Below are positions 8,858-18,558 of a stretch of 64,000 nt of DNA, one piece after another. The stretch is taken from contig NZ_VCDI01000005.1 in assembly GCF_005844085.1 (NCBI RefSeq), positions 310,001 to 374,000 of the forward strand, written 5' to 3'. The DNA comes from Lichenicoccus roseus (GTDB lineage: Bacteria > Pseudomonadota > Alphaproteobacteria > Acetobacterales > Acetobacteraceae). Positions within the stretch are counted from its first letter, which is position 1, and each line of letters starts with the position of its first letter. Below the pieces are notes generated by a model. It saw nothing but the letters and a program-made list of their open reading frames with translations. It ran no database searches and had not been told where the DNA came from. Both the position numbers and the translations under genes were made by a program.

Positions 8858-11167
8858 TCAGAACCCTGCCGTGACCGATCCGAAGAACTGCCTCGGGGCG
8901 CCGACCAGGAAGGACTGGTAGTCGCCCGAGAACGGGTTGCCGTTCTCGCCCATGGTCGCGATGTATTTGTGGTTGAGCAGGTTGTAGACGTTGAACGAGA
9001 AGCTGACTGCCTTCAACGGGCCGTGGTCGCCGAGCGTGTAGCGGGCGCCGAGATTGGCGATGAAGTAGTTCGGCACCGAGGTGTCGTTCAGGTAGCTCAG
9101 ATAGCGGTGCGACAGGTAGTTGCCGTCGATATGGGCGTTGTACGGCCCGTCGGTCCAGTCGAGGCTGGTCTTGTACATCAGCGACGGGTAGTTCGGGATC
9201 ACCTTGCCCTTCAGCGGCTCGAGACCGCCGCTGGTGACGATGTCGTTGTCGTAGATCGAGCGGTTGAAGCTGATGCTGTTGTAGAATGCGACGTGCCGGA
9301 TCGGGAACAGCGTCGCACTCGCCTCGATGCCGTTGCTGGTGACGCCGCCGACATTCTCCACCAGCGTGGTCGGCGCGATCACCGGCCCGGTCGAGATGAT
9401 CTGCAACCGGTTCTTGAAGTCCACGTGGTAGTACGTCAGCAGGCCGACGAACCGCTTGGTGGTCAGCCGGTAGCCGGCCTCGTACACCCAGTTGGTCTCC
9501 GGCTTCAGGTTCTGCTGGATCTGCCTGAAGGCGGCCTCGTTGGCGCTCCACGGCGAGTTGCTGGCGTTGGTGCTGTAGCCGTCCTCCGGATAGCCCCGCA
9601 TGTTGTGCGAGATGTCCGCATAGATCTCGTTATGCGGCGCGAAACGCCAGTTCATGCCGAACTGCGGCAGGAACGCGTTGTTGGCGTCGAGCGCACCCGA
9701 GCCGACCTGGTTGCCACCGTTGTAGGCGGGGTCCTGGGCGGTGACCGTGCTGCCTGTGTGGATCAGCAGCGAGCGGAAGCCGGCCCGCAGCGTCAGGTGG
9801 TCGGTGACGCGATAGCTGTCCTGGATGTGCGTCTGCACGGTGTCGGTGTTGAAGACATAGCCCCAGGGTTGCGCGAAAGGGTTGTTCAGCGTCTCGCTGG
9901 GATCGAACGTCACCCCCGGCGTCAGCAGCGGCGCTTCCGAGAAGATGCGCGACTGGTCGAACTGGTCGTTCTCGTACCAGATGCCGCCTTCCAGCGTGTT
10001 GCGGCCATGCGTCCATTCCAGCGACGACAGGAAGCCGTAGCGCTCGATGCTGTCGTTCATCGACCGCACCGACAGCGGGGCGCCGTTCGGCGACGGCGTA
10101 TACGGCGTGGTCCAGGTGCTGTAGCCGCTGTCGCCGTGGCCGTAGATCGTGCTCTTCCAGTCGAGTTCCGGAGCGAGCTCGGTCTGGTAGCTGGCATAGC
10201 TCAGGAAGTCCTGCCGCTTGGCGGTGCCGGCATAGTAGGAGGCGTCGAGAGGATCGTTGCTCTTGGTCTCGCCGTTGGCGAAGATGCCTTCTGCCGCACG
10301 GTACGCCGCCGGATAGTTCGGATAGAAATTATCAAGGTGATAGCCGAGCGTCTGGATGTAGTTCAGGCTCTCGTCCTGGTAGTCGAACTGGTGCGTACGG
10401 CTGTAGTCGAAATAGACCTTCACCGTGCCGTATGCGCCGACCGGCTGGACCAGCTTGGCATTGACCTGGTCGCTGTCGTTGCCGCCGCCGCCTTTCCACT
10501 TGTCGAGATCGACGCGCGCGTAGGACACGAAGAACTTCGTTCCGGTCGGGTTCAGGTCACCGCTGTCGAGGCGGATGAACTCGCGATAGGTGCTGTTGCT
10601 GCCGAAGGTCTGCTCGTAGAGGCCGCCGTACTGGTCCTTCGGATCGGTCGAGGTGTATTGCACCGCGCCGCCGAGATTGCTGGTGGACGCGATATCGAGC
10701 GAGCCGGCGCCCTGGCTGACATCGGCGCGCGCCACGTTGTCGGTGGTGATCGCGCGGGTGATGCTGAGGCCGTTGTAGTTGTCGAACTGCTGGTCGCCGA
10801 GCGGCACGTCGTCGAGCGTGAAACCGAGCTGCGTCTGCGAGAAGCCGCGTATGTACAGGCTCTCCGACCATTCATAGGCGCCGAAAGGATCGGCGGACTG
10901 GAACATCACGCCGGGCAGCTGAGCCAGCACCTTCTCCGGACTGGTGCCCGGTGCCGCCTCGCGCAATGCCTTCGACGTCACCGACGTGAGCTGGCGGGTA
11001 GAACCCTGGCCATACACGTTGACCGTCTCTGCGGGAGCCGGCGCGGCCTTCCCCGCCACAGGTTTGGCAGGAACCGGCTGCAACGAAGCCTGGGCGAGGA
11101 CCGGTGTCGATAGCACCGGCATCAAAAGCGCCGGCGCAAGGATCGCCGGGAACAACGGGGCGCGCAT
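8858..11167 (-). CDS. TonB-dependent outer-membrane receptor
   Basis: I chose the start at 11167 because the product then begins with a signal peptide ([18 protein letters not shown] to AQA), and GAAGGAAG stands just upstream. The 769-residue protein has a plug domain (about 45-160, with [30 protein letters not shown]) and a 22-strand barrel ending in the outer-membrane signature phenylalanine (GSVTAGF). A frame extending 31 residues further upstream is not needed. The likely substrate is an iron chelate or another large ligand, and no neighbour identifies it. A large antisense frame covering this gene is a GC artefact. Confidence 0.92.
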   Translation of the reverse strand: MRAPLFPAILAPALLMPVLSTPVLAQASLQPVPAKPVAGKAAPAPAETVNVYGQGSTRQLTSVTSKALREAAPGTSPEKVLAQLPGVMFQSADPFGAYEWSESLYIRGFSQTQLGFTLDDVPLGDQQFDNYNGLSITRAITTDNVARADVSQGAGSLDIASTSNLGGAVQYTSTDPKDQYGGLYEQTFGSNSTYREFIRLDSGDLNPTGTKFFVSYARVDLDKWKGGGGNDSDQVNAKLVQPVGAYGTVKVYFDYSRTHQFDYQDESLNYIQTLGYHLDNFYPNYPAAYRAAEGIFANGETKSNDPLDASYYAGTAKRQDFLSYASYQTELAPELDWKSTIYGHGDSGYSTWTTPYTPSPNGAPLSVRSMNDSIERYGFLSSLEWTHGRNTLEGGIWYENDQFDQSRIFSEAPLLTPGVTFDPSETLNNPFAQPWGYVFNTDTVQTHIQDSYRVTDHLTLRAGFRSLLIHTGSTVTAQDPAYNGGNQVGSGALDANNAFLPQFGMNWRFAPHNEIYADISHNMRGYPEDGYSTNASNSPWSANEAAFRQIQQNLKPETNWVYEAGYRLTTKRFVGLLTYYHVDFKNRLQIISTGPVIAPTTLVENVGGVTSNGIEASATLFPIRHVAFYNSISFNRSIYDNDIVTSGGLEPLKGKVIPNYPSLMYKTSLDWTDGPYNAHIDGNYLSHRYLSYLNDTSVPNYFIANLGARYTLGDHGPLKAVSFSFNVYNLLNHKYIATMGENGNPFSGDYQSFLVGAPRQFFGSVTAGF

Positions 11168-11305
11168 ACGCGAGCTTCCTTCAGGCAGGACACAAGGACG
11201 ATGCGGCATGAGCATGCACCGCGGGTTCCTGTTGTTACTGAAGCTTGCGAAGACTGCCAACGTGTCGCGTCGTGGTTTGCGAAAACTACGACGGTATTGT
11301 GTCTT

Positions 11306-13156
11306 TCATGCCGAAAACTCGTCGACGAGGCGTGCGATCCGCTCCGGATCGACCTCGTCGCTGACACGGCGGGCAAAGCGCCGGCATTCGTCGAGGCTGA
11401 CCGCCCGCACCGCCTGCTTCACCCGCGGCACCGCTGACGCGTTCATGCTGAAGGAACGCAGCCCGAGGCCCATCAGCAGCGGCACCACGCGCGGATTGCC
11501 GGCGATCTCGCCGCACAGCGAGACCGGCCGGCGCAGGCGCAAGGCAGCCGCCGTGGTCTCGGCGATCAATCGGATCACCGCGGGATGAAGCGGGTCATAC
11601 AGCCGGGCCACCGCGGCAGCGCTGCGATCGACCGCCAGGGTGTACATCGTGAGATCGTTGGTGCCGATGGCGAGAAAATCCGCCTCCAGCGCCAGCGCTT
11701 CGGCGCTGATCGCCGCCGCCGGCGTCTCGATCATCACGCCCAGCGGCGGCGGCCGCTCCGGCAGTCGGACACCTTTGCGCCGCAGTCGCTTGAACAGCCG
11801 CTCGTAGAGGTCCCGCGCAGTACGCAGCTCGCCCAGCGATGTCACCATCGGCAGCAGGATGCGCGTCGGTCCGGCAACGGAGGCGCGCAGGATGGCGGCG
11901 AACTGAGTCTCCAGCACCGTCGGATGCATCAGCAACAGCCGCAGCCCGCGCAGGCCGAGCGCCGGGTTGAGGTCGACCTCGCCGGAAAAGAAGCCGGCAT
12001 TGCCGAGCGCCTCGCTCTGCTTCTCGCCGCCCCAGTCCAGCACCCGGATGGTGGTGCAGTCCTCGCCCATCGCCTCGATCACCTCGCGATAGACCCGCTC
12101 CTGCACGAATTCGTCGGGCAGGGTCTCGGCGTTGATGAACAGGAACTCGGTGCGCAGCAGCCCGATCCCGGCCGCCCCGGACTGCGCGATCAGGGGAAGC
12201 TCGGCGGGGATTTCCATGTTGGCCTGCAGCTCGACCCGCTCGCCGCTGGACAGCTCCGCCGGCAGCCGGCGCAGCCGGGCCAGCTTCTGGCGCGTGCGTG
12301 CATACGAGGCGACGCCGCGCCGGGCCTCCGCGAGGGTCGCCGGGCGGGCATCGAGCACGATGGTGCCGGTGGTGCCGTCGACCACCGCAAGTGCGCCGGC
12401 CCGTGCCGCGGCAGCGACCCCCGCCGCTCCCAGCACCGACGGTATGCCAAGCGCGCGTAGCATGATGGCGGTGTGGTCGGCATCGCCGCCCTCGTCGGTA
12501 GCGACGCCGACGATACGTGATGGATCGATCAGCGCGGCGTCGGCCGGCCGCAGCTGCTCGGCGACCAGCACGGTGCCGGGCGGCAGGTTGGCAAACGAGC
12601 GATAGGGCGCATTGGTAAGGTTGCGCACCAGCCGGCGGGCGATCTCGCGCACCTCGTCGGCGCGCCGGTTGGCGGCGGCGGCGTCCTCGGTATCGGCCGC
12701 GGCGCCGGCGGGCGCCTGCAGCCGGGTGGCCAGCGCCTCGGCCTCGTCCAGAACGGAGGCCTCGGCGCTGGCCAGCTCCTGCTGGATGCGACGACGGGCG
12801 CCACGCAGCAGCCGCGATGGCCCGAGCATCTGGCGGTAGGCGTCCAGCAGCGGGGAGATCTCGAGCTGGGTTTCCTCCGGCAGTTGCGACAGCCGGGCGC
12901 GCAGCTTGTCGAGCTGCTTGAGCGAACGGGCGACCGCCTCGTTCAGGCGCAGCTGCTCCGCCGGCTCGGCATCGGCCTCGATCCGGCGCGTGATGACCGG
13001 GGCGGGCGTTTCGGTTGCCATCGCAACCGGACCGATCGCTATACCCGGATAGATGGCGGTGCCGGTGAAGCTGCGCTCGGACAGGGCCTTCTGCTTGGGC
13101 GTGCGGGCAGCCTTTCCGCTACGGGATGCCGTCGCCTTGGCCTCAGTCCTGCTCAT
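11306..13156 (-). CDS. ptsI: PTS enzyme I (phosphoenolpyruvate-protein phosphotransferase)
   Basis: The 616-residue protein has the EI layout: an N-terminal HPr-binding helical domain, the phosphohistidine H228 in GGDADHTAIMLRALGIP, and a C-terminal PEP-binding TIM barrel (LLRTEFLF, GxNDLTMYTLAVDR, SLCGEIAGNP). It has no N-terminal GAF domain, so it is the classical EI and not EI-Ntr. A basic 25-residue N-terminal extension precedes the conserved FTGTAIYPGIAIG. It overlaps the ptsH stop by 14 bases. It phosphorylates HPr at the expense of PEP. Confidence 0.93.
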   Translation of the reverse strand: MSRTEAKATASRSGKAARTPKQKALSERSFTGTAIYPGIAIGPVAMATETPAPVITRRIEADAEPAEQLRLNEAVARSLKQLDKLRARLSQLPEETQLEISPLLDAYRQMLGPSRLLRGARRRIQQELASAEASVLDEAEALATRLQAPAGAAADTEDAAAANRRADEVREIARRLVRNLTNAPYRSFANLPPGTVLVAEQLRPADAALIDPSRIVGVATDEGGDADHTAIMLRALGIPSVLGAAGVAAAARAGALAVVDGTTGTIVLDARPATLAEARRGVASYARTRQKLARLRRLPAELSSGERVELQANMEIPAELPLIAQSGAAGIGLLRTEFLFINAETLPDEFVQERVYREVIEAMGEDCTTIRVLDWGGEKQSEALGNAGFFSGEVDLNPALGLRGLRLLLMHPTVLETQFAAILRASVAGPTRILLPMVTSLGELRTARDLYERLFKRLRRKGVRLPERPPPLGVMIETPAAAISAEALALEADFLAIGTNDLTMYTLAVDRSAAAVARLYDPLHPAVIRLIAETTAAALRLRRPVSLCGEIAGNPRVVPLLMGLGLRSFSMNASAVPRVKQAVRAVSLDECRRFARRVSDEVDPERIARLVDEFSA

Positions 13157-13457
13157 TGAAGCCGCACTCGACCAGTGCGGAGAGCGCGTCGAGAGCTTCG
13201 CGCGCGTCCCAGCCGTCGGCGATCAGTTCGATCTGGCTGCCGCGTCCGGCGCCGAGCATCATCAGGCCCATGATCGATCGGGCGGCGACGGTCTCGCCCT
13301 CCCGGGTTACCTCGATGACGGCGCTGAAACGCTCCGCCGTCGTCACGAACTTGGCCGCGGCTCGAGCATGCAGGCCGCGCTGGTTGACGATGGTGACGAC
13401 GCGGTGCACCGCCTGGCCTTCGGACCCGCCGGCTGCCGGCTCGCCCTCTTCGGCCAC
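13143..13457 (-). CDS. ptsH: Phosphocarrier protein HPr
   Basis: I chose GTG 13457, which lies 8 bp after the EIIA stop and gives 104 residues; a longer frame would overlap the EIIA gene. The active histidine is H30 in NQRGLHARAAAKF. The HprK-type serine site is S61 in SIMGLMMLGAGRGS, so both PEP-dependent and kinase-dependent phosphorylation sites are present. A 17-residue N-terminal tail precedes the usual start. HPr passes phosphate from EI to the EIIA encoded just upstream, and HprK two genes earlier can modify S61. Confidence 0.92.
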   Translation of the reverse strand: MAEEGEPAAGGSEGQAVHRVVTIVNQRGLHARAAAKFVTTAERFSAVIEVTREGETVAARSIMGLMMLGAGRGSQIELIADGWDAREALDALSALVECGFNEQD

Positions 13458-13465
13458 GCTACCGC

Positions 13466-13942
13466 TCAGCCTGCGACGGGAGCCAGGACCGGCGGCTGCT
13501 CCGAGGTCAGCAGGGGATTGCCGCAGCAGGCCGCCCCGCCCAGGCAACTCGACGGCAGGTGCGACGCGGCGGCGATATACTTACGGCCGGCGGTCTCGGC
13601 GATGTCGGTGCACTCCTCCAGGGTGCGGCTGGACCGCACCTTGGCGAGCTTCACCAGCATCGGCAGGTTGACGCCGGCGATCACCTCGACGCCACCACGC
13701 TCCATCGCCGCGATGGCCAGGTTGGACGGGGTGCTGCCGAACATGTCGGTCAGCAGCATGACGCCGTCACCGGTATCCACCTGATCGATCTGTGCCTGCA
13801 ATGCCTTGCGGCAGCCGGTGATCTGGTCGTCGGCGCCGATGCTGAGGGTGCCGACCTGCTTCTGTGGCCCGACCACGTGTTCCATGGCCGCGCGCATCAT
13901 CTCGCCCAGCTCGCCGTGGGTGATCAGGACCATGCCGATCAT
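13466..13942 (-). CDS. PTS EIIA component, mannose/fructose family
   Basis: The 158-residue protein carries the phosphoacceptor H9 in MIGMVLITHGELG and the GDGVMLLTDMFGSTPSNLA segment of EIIA-Man. No EIIB or EIIC gene is present, so this is likely a regulatory rather than transport EIIA, as in other Alphaproteobacteria with HprK. The C-terminal tail (about 130-158) carries CLGGAACCG, a cysteine cluster outside the conserved fold. The start overlaps the rapZ stop by 4 bases. Confidence 0.9.
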   Translation of the reverse strand: MIGMVLITHGELGEMMRAAMEHVVGPQKQVGTLSIGADDQITGCRKALQAQIDQVDTGDGVMLLTDMFGSTPSNLAIAAMERGGVEVIAGVNLPMLVKLAKVRSSRTLEECTDIAETAGRKYIAAASHLPSSCLGGAACCGNPLLTSEQPPVLAPVAG

Positions 13943-14904
13943 GGCGTCTTGCCCAACCGGGCCAATTCACGATGCCTCACGATGATCGGCGACCTGACAT
14001 GACGAAGCGCTGCATCTCGTACCAGTTGACTACTCTCGTTTCCCACCGTGCCGGGCTCGCCCGGAACGGTGCCGACATCGTCGCGATCGCCTTGCAGCAA
14101 TCGCGCCAGCGCTTCCACCAGAACCACCGACCGATGGCGACCGCCGGAACAGCCAATCGCTACCGTGGCGTATTTTTTCCCCTCGGTAACGAAACGCGGC
14201 AACACCATTCGCAACAGGTCATGGATCTTGTCCAGGAACAGCTGATAGTCCGGATCAGTCCATACATAGGCGGCAACCGCATCGTCCAGGCCGGTCAATG
14301 ATGACAATGTGGTGTCGTAGAACGGGTTACGCAGGAATCTTGCATCGAAGACCATGTCCGCCTCGCGGGGCAGACCTGCGGGAAATGCAAAGGAGATAAG
14401 GGACAGGGTCAGGCCCTGCTTGCCTTCCGCCTCGCCGCCGGCATAGCGGGCCTCGACCAGCCGGCGCAGTTCCGGCGGCGGCAGCTCCGAGGTGTCCAGC
14501 ACCCAGTCCGCCTCGCTGCGCAGCGGTGCTGTCAGCGCGATCTCGGCCGAGATGCCGTCCGAGACCGCGCCGCCGCGCGCCATCGGATGTCGCCGGCGGG
14601 TGGCGCTGTAGCGGCGCAGCAGGACCGCCTCCTCGGCGACCGCGAACACCAGTTCGGGACGCAGGCTTGGCTCCGTGCGCAGCAGCGCCAGGGTGGCGAG
14701 CAGGTCGGCGGTGTCGAACCCGGTGGTGCGGACGTCGACGCCGATGGCGAGCGGACCGGTACCGCGCCGGATGATGCCCTCGATGGTCGCCAGCGGCGGG
14801 TTGTCGACCGCCTCGTGGCCGAGATCCTCCAGGATACGCAGGATCGACGACTTGCCGGCGCCCGACAGCCCGCTGACCAGGACGACGCTGCGCCGCTCGG
14901 TCAT
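13939..14904 (-). CDS. rapZ: RapZ/YvcJ-family nucleotide-binding protein
   Basis: The 321-residue protein has an N-terminal P-loop (VSGLSGAGKSS, residues 10-20), the D-N-P-P motif (EAVDNPPLATIEG), and a C-terminal domain with GCSGGRHRSV, the RapZ signature near residue 250. In E. coli RapZ is an RNase E adapter that controls GlmS synthesis. In Alphaproteobacteria its role beside hprK is less clear. It overlaps both neighbours by 4 bases in a tightly coupled operon. Confidence 0.92.
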   Translation of the reverse strand: MTERRSVVLVSGLSGAGKSSILRILEDLGHEAVDNPPLATIEGIIRRGTGPLAIGVDVRTTGFDTADLLATLALLRTEPSLRPELVFAVAEEAVLLRRYSATRRRHPMARGGAVSDGISAEIALTAPLRSEADWVLDTSELPPPELRRLVEARYAGGEAEGKQGLTLSLISFAFPAGLPREADMVFDARFLRNPFYDTTLSSLTGLDDAVAAYVWTDPDYQLFLDKIHDLLRMVLPRFVTEGKKYATVAIGCSGGRHRSVVLVEALARLLQGDRDDVGTVPGEPGTVGNESSQLVRDAALRHVRSPIIVRHRELARLGKTP

Positions 14905-15347
14905 GCGAAGGCGCCGGTATGCATGCCCGAAGGGTCGCGCAGGCAGGCGAGTGCACGAGCGACGAACAGCGGCGCCGAGGCCACGCGCGGATCGAGTTCG
15001 AGCACCGGGAGGTCTGCCGGCAGCGTCACGCCGGGGGTTACGTGCGGGTTGCGGTCCGGCAGGCGCCGTGGCGCTTCGGGCGATAGCACGATGGCCAGGA
15101 CAAGTTGGGCCGGCGCCTGCCAGGGCTGCCGCAGGATGCCGAGGCCACGCATCTCGACCAGCCCCTCCAGGCCGGGCGCCGGCGCCGCCATGCCAGCCTC
15201 GATTACCACGCGATCATCCGCAACCAGCGTGAAGCCACGATCGAGCAGGCGCAGGAGCAGGTCGGACTTGCCGCTGCCCGAAGGGCCGAGCAGCAGGACG
15301 GCGGCCCCGCCGAGGGACGCGCAACTGGCGTGCAGTTCTGTTCTCAC
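14901..15347 (-). CDS. hprK: HPr kinase/phosphorylase, short alphaproteobacterial form
   Basis: The 148-residue protein has the P-loop GPSGSGKSDLLLRLL, the VADDRV motif and an E-M-R-G-x-G-I-L motif, the catalytic core of HprK. The N-terminal domain of the Gram-positive enzyme is absent, as is usual in Alphaproteobacteria. It acts on the seryl site of HPr (S61) and so sets the state of the downstream relay. It is the first gene of the hprK-rapZ-EIIA-ptsH-ptsI operon, with 4-base overlap to rapZ. Confidence 0.9.
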   Translation of the reverse strand: MRTELHASCASLGGAAVLLLGPSGSGKSDLLLRLLDRGFTLVADDRVVIEAGMAAPAPGLEGLVEMRGLGILRQPWQAPAQLVLAIVLSPEAPRRLPDRNPHVTPGVTLPADLPVLELDPRVASAPLFVARALACLRDPSGMHTGAFA

Positions 15348-15528
15348 CGGGCGAGGCTAGCAGACCCGGCGTCCGGACGCCGCATGCGCCGAGAGCGCAG
15401 GACAGGATCGCGATCTGGTCCTACCAGCCAGTTAATGATTGCGCTCCCAAAATTGTGATGCAACAATACGTTCATCGAGCCGAGGGTTGGATGATGCGGG
15501 TTACAGCGGCGGAAGGGGCGACGACGTC

Positions 15529-15936
15529 ATGATCTCCGGCACTTTCGCCCCGGCCGCCATCGAGCATCGCGCCCCACTCAATCGTCCGCGCGAGGTCCGG
15601 GTCCGCCGGGTGACCGGCTTCGATCGCAGCCGCAACGGCTTCTCCCGGCGGCTGTCGGATCAGTGCCGCCAGGCGCTTCGCAACGGTGCCGACTCACTCG
15701 CCACCGCCGGGCTCTCGATGCAGGACGTGGTCCGGGTGGTCTATCTGGTGCGGGACGCCGATGCCTTCCCGGCCTGCTTTCCCTTCCTCCGCGACGCCTT
15801 CGGCGAGGCAAGGCCGGCCGCAACGCTGCGCTTCGTCGACGGCTTCGACGTGGACGGCATGCAGATCGAACTCGAGTTGTTCGCCCGCGCCGGCGTGTCC
15901 GAGCCCGATCGCGGCACCCGCCTGCGGGACGACTGA
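15529..15936 (+). CDS. RidA/YjgF-family protein
   Basis: ATG 15529 has GGAAGGGG at 15511-15518 and gives 135 residues, the size of RidA-type proteins. The core features are visible: a hydrophobic trimer-forming strand, the segment SMQDVVRVVYLVRDADAF, P-A-A-T-L-R near residue 105, and ME/IELELFAR at the end. RidA proteins deaminate reactive enamine/imine intermediates, but many homologues lack a proven substrate. The conserved catalytic Arg region (R in PAATLRFV) is present. It is convergent with the zinc operon. Confidence 0.72.
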   Translation: MISGTFAPAAIEHRAPLNRPREVRVRRVTGFDRSRNGFSRRLSDQCRQALRNGADSLATAGLSMQDVVRVVYLVRDADAFPACFPFLRDAFGEARPAATLRFVDGFDVDGMQIELELFARAGVSEPDRGTRLRDD

Positions 15937-15959
15937 TATCCTCGCTTGACCGGAGCGGC

Positions 15960-16748
15960 CTAGCGCCGCCTGCCGATACCGGCGCAAGCCAGGTAGACGG
16001 TCATGCTGAGGGCGCTGATCAGGAAGCTGACCGGCCAATCGGTATACCAGGCGACCGCGATCCCGGCCCAGGCTTCGAACAGCGCCAGCAGTGCCGACAG
16101 CAGCAGCCCGTAACCAAGCCGGACGGTGAGGTGCTGCGCCGAGGCGGCCGGCCCGACCATCAGCGCAAAAACAAGCAGCACGCCGACGATCTGCGCGCAC
16201 TCCGCCGTCGCAAGCGCGACGATGGCCAGAAACGCAACCGACACCAGCCGCAGGCTGACGCCGCGCGCTTCGGCCAGATCCGGCTGCAGGCTGGCGAACA
16301 GCAGAGGCCGGGCGATGATCGCAAGGCCTGCGAGACTGACCGCTGCCAACCCGGCCAGGCTCCATAGCGTCGGCTCGTCGACCGCCAGCACGTTGCCGAA
16401 CAGCAGCGCCGTCGCCTGGGTGGCGAACGCGGTGAAGTAGTGCAGGAACAGCAGCCCGAGGCCGAGCGCCAACGACAGCACCAGGCCGATGGCGACGTCA
16501 CGGTTGGTCACCCGCTCGCCTAGCAGGCCGATGCCGACGCCGGCAGCGACCGTCATGGTGACCAGGCCCCAGAGCGGCGGCAGGCCCAGCAGCACGGCGC
16601 CGGTCGCACCCGTGAAACCGACATGCGACAGCGCGTGGCCGGCAAAGGCCTGTCCGCGCATCACCAGGAAATAGCCGACCAGGCCGGATACCAGCGCCAC
16701 GATGGTGGCGGCGATGAAGGCGTTGTCCATGAACTGGTAGGCGAACAT
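15960..16748 (-). CDS. znuB: Metal ABC transporter permease ZnuB
   Basis: The 262-residue polytopic protein has the ABC-3 permease pattern, with at least seven hydrophobic segments, the motif GHALSHVGFTGA and HLTVRLGYG near the C-terminus. It forms the inner-membrane channel for Zn2+ with ZnuC and ZnuA. It overlaps znuC by a base, so the three genes form one unit under Zur. Confidence 0.92.
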   Translation of the reverse strand: MFAYQFMDNAFIAATIVALVSGLVGYFLVMRGQAFAGHALSHVGFTGATGAVLLGLPPLWGLVTMTVAAGVGIGLLGERVTNRDVAIGLVLSLALGLGLLFLHYFTAFATQATALLFGNVLAVDEPTLWSLAGLAAVSLAGLAIIARPLLFASLQPDLAEARGVSLRLVSVAFLAIVALATAECAQIVGVLLVFALMVGPAASAQHLTVRLGYGLLLSALLALFEAWAGIAVAWYTDWPVSFLISALSMTVYLACAGIGRRR

Positions 16749-17584
16749 CAGGCGGAGGCCACTGCCGGGCTGTGGTCGCAGACATGGCCGGGTCCGCAGT
16801 GCATGCCGCGTTCGACATCGTGCGCCGCCGACATCACGAAGATGCGGCCACGCACGTGCAGCACCTCGATCGGAGCGCCATAGAGGGCCGACAGCACCGG
16901 GCCGGTGATCACCTCGTCGACGGGACCGAGCCGCGCGCCGCCGCCGCCGAGGTAGAGCACCCGGTCGAGCGCCGGCAGCAGCGGATTGAGCTCGTGCGCG
17001 CTGAACAACACCGTGATGCCGAGCGCCTGCTGCACACGCCGCACCAGCGCCACCACCGCATCGGCACGCGGCGGATCCAGGCTGATCAGCGGCTCGTCGA
17101 GCAGCAGCAGGCGCGGACGTCCCAGCAGGGCCTGAGCCAGCAGCAGGCGCTGACGTTCACCTCCGGAAAGGCGGTCGAGCGGGCGGTCGGCCAGGGTCTT
17201 CGCATCCACCAGCTCCAGGACACGCTCGACCTCCTGCCGATCGGTGGCGGTCGTCCAGGGCAATCCCCAGCGCTGGCCGCCTAGGGCGGCGGCCACGAAG
17301 CTGCGGCCGGACAGCGGGAAGGGCGCCTGGCTGCGCGTCTGCGGCATGTAGCCGACAGCCGGATTGCCGCGATGCACCGCCGCGCCGAGCACCTCGATGC
17401 GGCCCGCCTGCGGCGCCAGCAGGCCGAGCACCGCGCGCATCAGCGTGGTCTTGCCGGCTCCGTTCGGTCCCAGCACGCCGACGAACTCGCCCGCCTGGAT
17501 ATCGAGGTCGATGCGGTCCAGCACGGTGCGGCCTCCCACCACCATGGAGGCCTGCCGCATCCGGATGACGGGTGGCTCGCTCAC
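16748..17584 (-). CDS. znuC: Metal ABC transporter ATP-binding protein ZnuC
   Basis: The 278-residue ATPase carries Walker A (GPNGAGKTT), the signature LSGGERQRLLLAQALL, Walker B (LLLLDEPLISLD) and the switch histidine (SAHEL). The C-terminal tail is rich in His and Cys (HDVERGMHCGPGHVCDH), which may bind metal and is plausible in a zinc transporter. It overlaps znuA by 4 bases. Confidence 0.94.
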   Translation of the reverse strand: MSEPPVIRMRQASMVVGGRTVLDRIDLDIQAGEFVGVLGPNGAGKTTLMRAVLGLLAPQAGRIEVLGAAVHRGNPAVGYMPQTRSQAPFPLSGRSFVAAALGGQRWGLPWTTATDRQEVERVLELVDAKTLADRPLDRLSGGERQRLLLAQALLGRPRLLLLDEPLISLDPPRADAVVALVRRVQQALGITVLFSAHELNPLLPALDRVLYLGGGGARLGPVDEVITGPVLSALYGAPIEVLHVRGRIFVMSAAHDVERGMHCGPGHVCDHSPAVASA

Positions 17585-18498
17585 GGCCGGGCGGGGCGGG
17601 ATTGCGCCTGCGCGAGCGCCCGCCCGGTGAGGTCGAGCTCGCTCAGCATCCAGTGCTGGTAGTCCATCCCGGCAGGCTCGGTCTCGGTGACGCCGACCAC
17701 CGGAATGCCGGCCTGCCGGGCAAGGCCGAGCAGGCGCCTGGCCGCGGTGTCACTGGCCTGGCTGTTGTAGAACAGCACCGCGACCTTGTGGCCGCGCAGG
17801 TCGTCCTCGAAGGCGACGACGTCGGAGGGGCGTGGCTCTGCATCGTTCATCACCGCGACCTGGAAGCGCTCGTTGCGCATGACCAGCCCAAGCGCGTTCG
17901 ACATCAGTCCGAATACCGGCTCGGTCGCGGTGACACTGGTGCCGCCGAAGCGGGCGCGGATGGCGTCGATACGCGCCTGCACCGGGGCCAGCGAGCCCAG
18001 GAAGCGGTCTCGCGCCGCCGCATGGGCCGCCGCCTGCGGGGCATCGGTGGCATCCATTACCCTGGTGAAGCCGTTCGCGAAGGTGCGCATGGTCTGCGGG
18101 TCGTACCAGAGATGCGGGTTGCTGCCGGCGCGGGCGCCGAGCAGGTCGGCAACGACGATATCGTGCCGGTCCGGCGCTGGCGAGGCGGCCAGCAGGCCGG
18201 CCATCCAGCCGTCATAGCCGTTGCCGTTGGAGATCGTGATGGTGGCGTGCGACAGGGCGCGTGCAACCGAGGGGCTCGCCTCGAACAGATGCGGGTCCTG
18301 GTTCGGGTTGGACAGCACGCTGGTCACCTGCGCCGTGTGTCCGGCGAGCTGGGCGGCCACGTCGCCATAGACATTCTCCGCGGCGACGATACGCAGCCTT
18401 TGCCCCGGCGGCACTGCGGCGTCGGCGGGACCGGGCGGGAGCGTCATCGGCAAGCCGGCCGACATCAGGAAGGTGACGAAAGCAGCGAGACGACGCAT
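17581..18498 (-). CDS. znuA: Zinc-binding periplasmic protein ZnuA
   Basis: The 305-residue cluster-9 solute-binding protein has a signal peptide (MRRLAAFVTFLMSAG to about ADA). Typical metal ligands are at DPHLFEASPSV, NPHLWYDP and a C-terminal E-T-E-P region, and VFGLMSNALG and DDLRGHKVAVLFYN are also recognisable. It lacks the His-rich loop of E. coli ZnuA. It starts 27 bp from the Zur box. Zn2+ is the likely ligand given the zur neighbour; Mn2+ cannot be excluded by sequence alone. Confidence 0.9.
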   Translation of the reverse strand: MRRLAAFVTFLMSAGLPMTLPPGPADAAVPPGQRLRIVAAENVYGDVAAQLAGHTAQVTSVLSNPNQDPHLFEASPSVARALSHATITISNGNGYDGWMAGLLAASPAPDRHDIVVADLLGARAGSNPHLWYDPQTMRTFANGFTRVMDATDAPQAAAHAAARDRFLGSLAPVQARIDAIRARFGGTSVTATEPVFGLMSNALGLVMRNERFQVAVMNDAEPRPSDVVAFEDDLRGHKVAVLFYNSQASDTAARRLLGLARQAGIPVVGVTETEPAGMDYQHWMLSELDLTGRALAQAQSRPARP

Positions 18499-18524
18499 CT
18501 TGTTCTCCGGCCTGGTTTGTCCAG

Positions 18525-18537
18525 GTTATAATATAAC
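18525..18537. promoter_or_regulatory. Zur box between znuA and zur
   Basis: GTTATAATATAAC is a near-perfect palindrome that matches the core of the known alphaproteobacterial and enterobacterial Zur operator. It lies midway in the 60-bp divergent region between znuA and zur, so Zn-loaded Zur would repress both. Confidence 0.88.
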
Positions 18538-18558
18538 GTTTCCCGCGGGAAGATGTGG

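Noticed and set aside
8456-11113. An 885-codon plus-strand open frame antisense to purH and the TonB receptor
   Set aside because: GC-rich third positions create long antisense frames. It has no domain, and both minus-strand genes are unmistakable.
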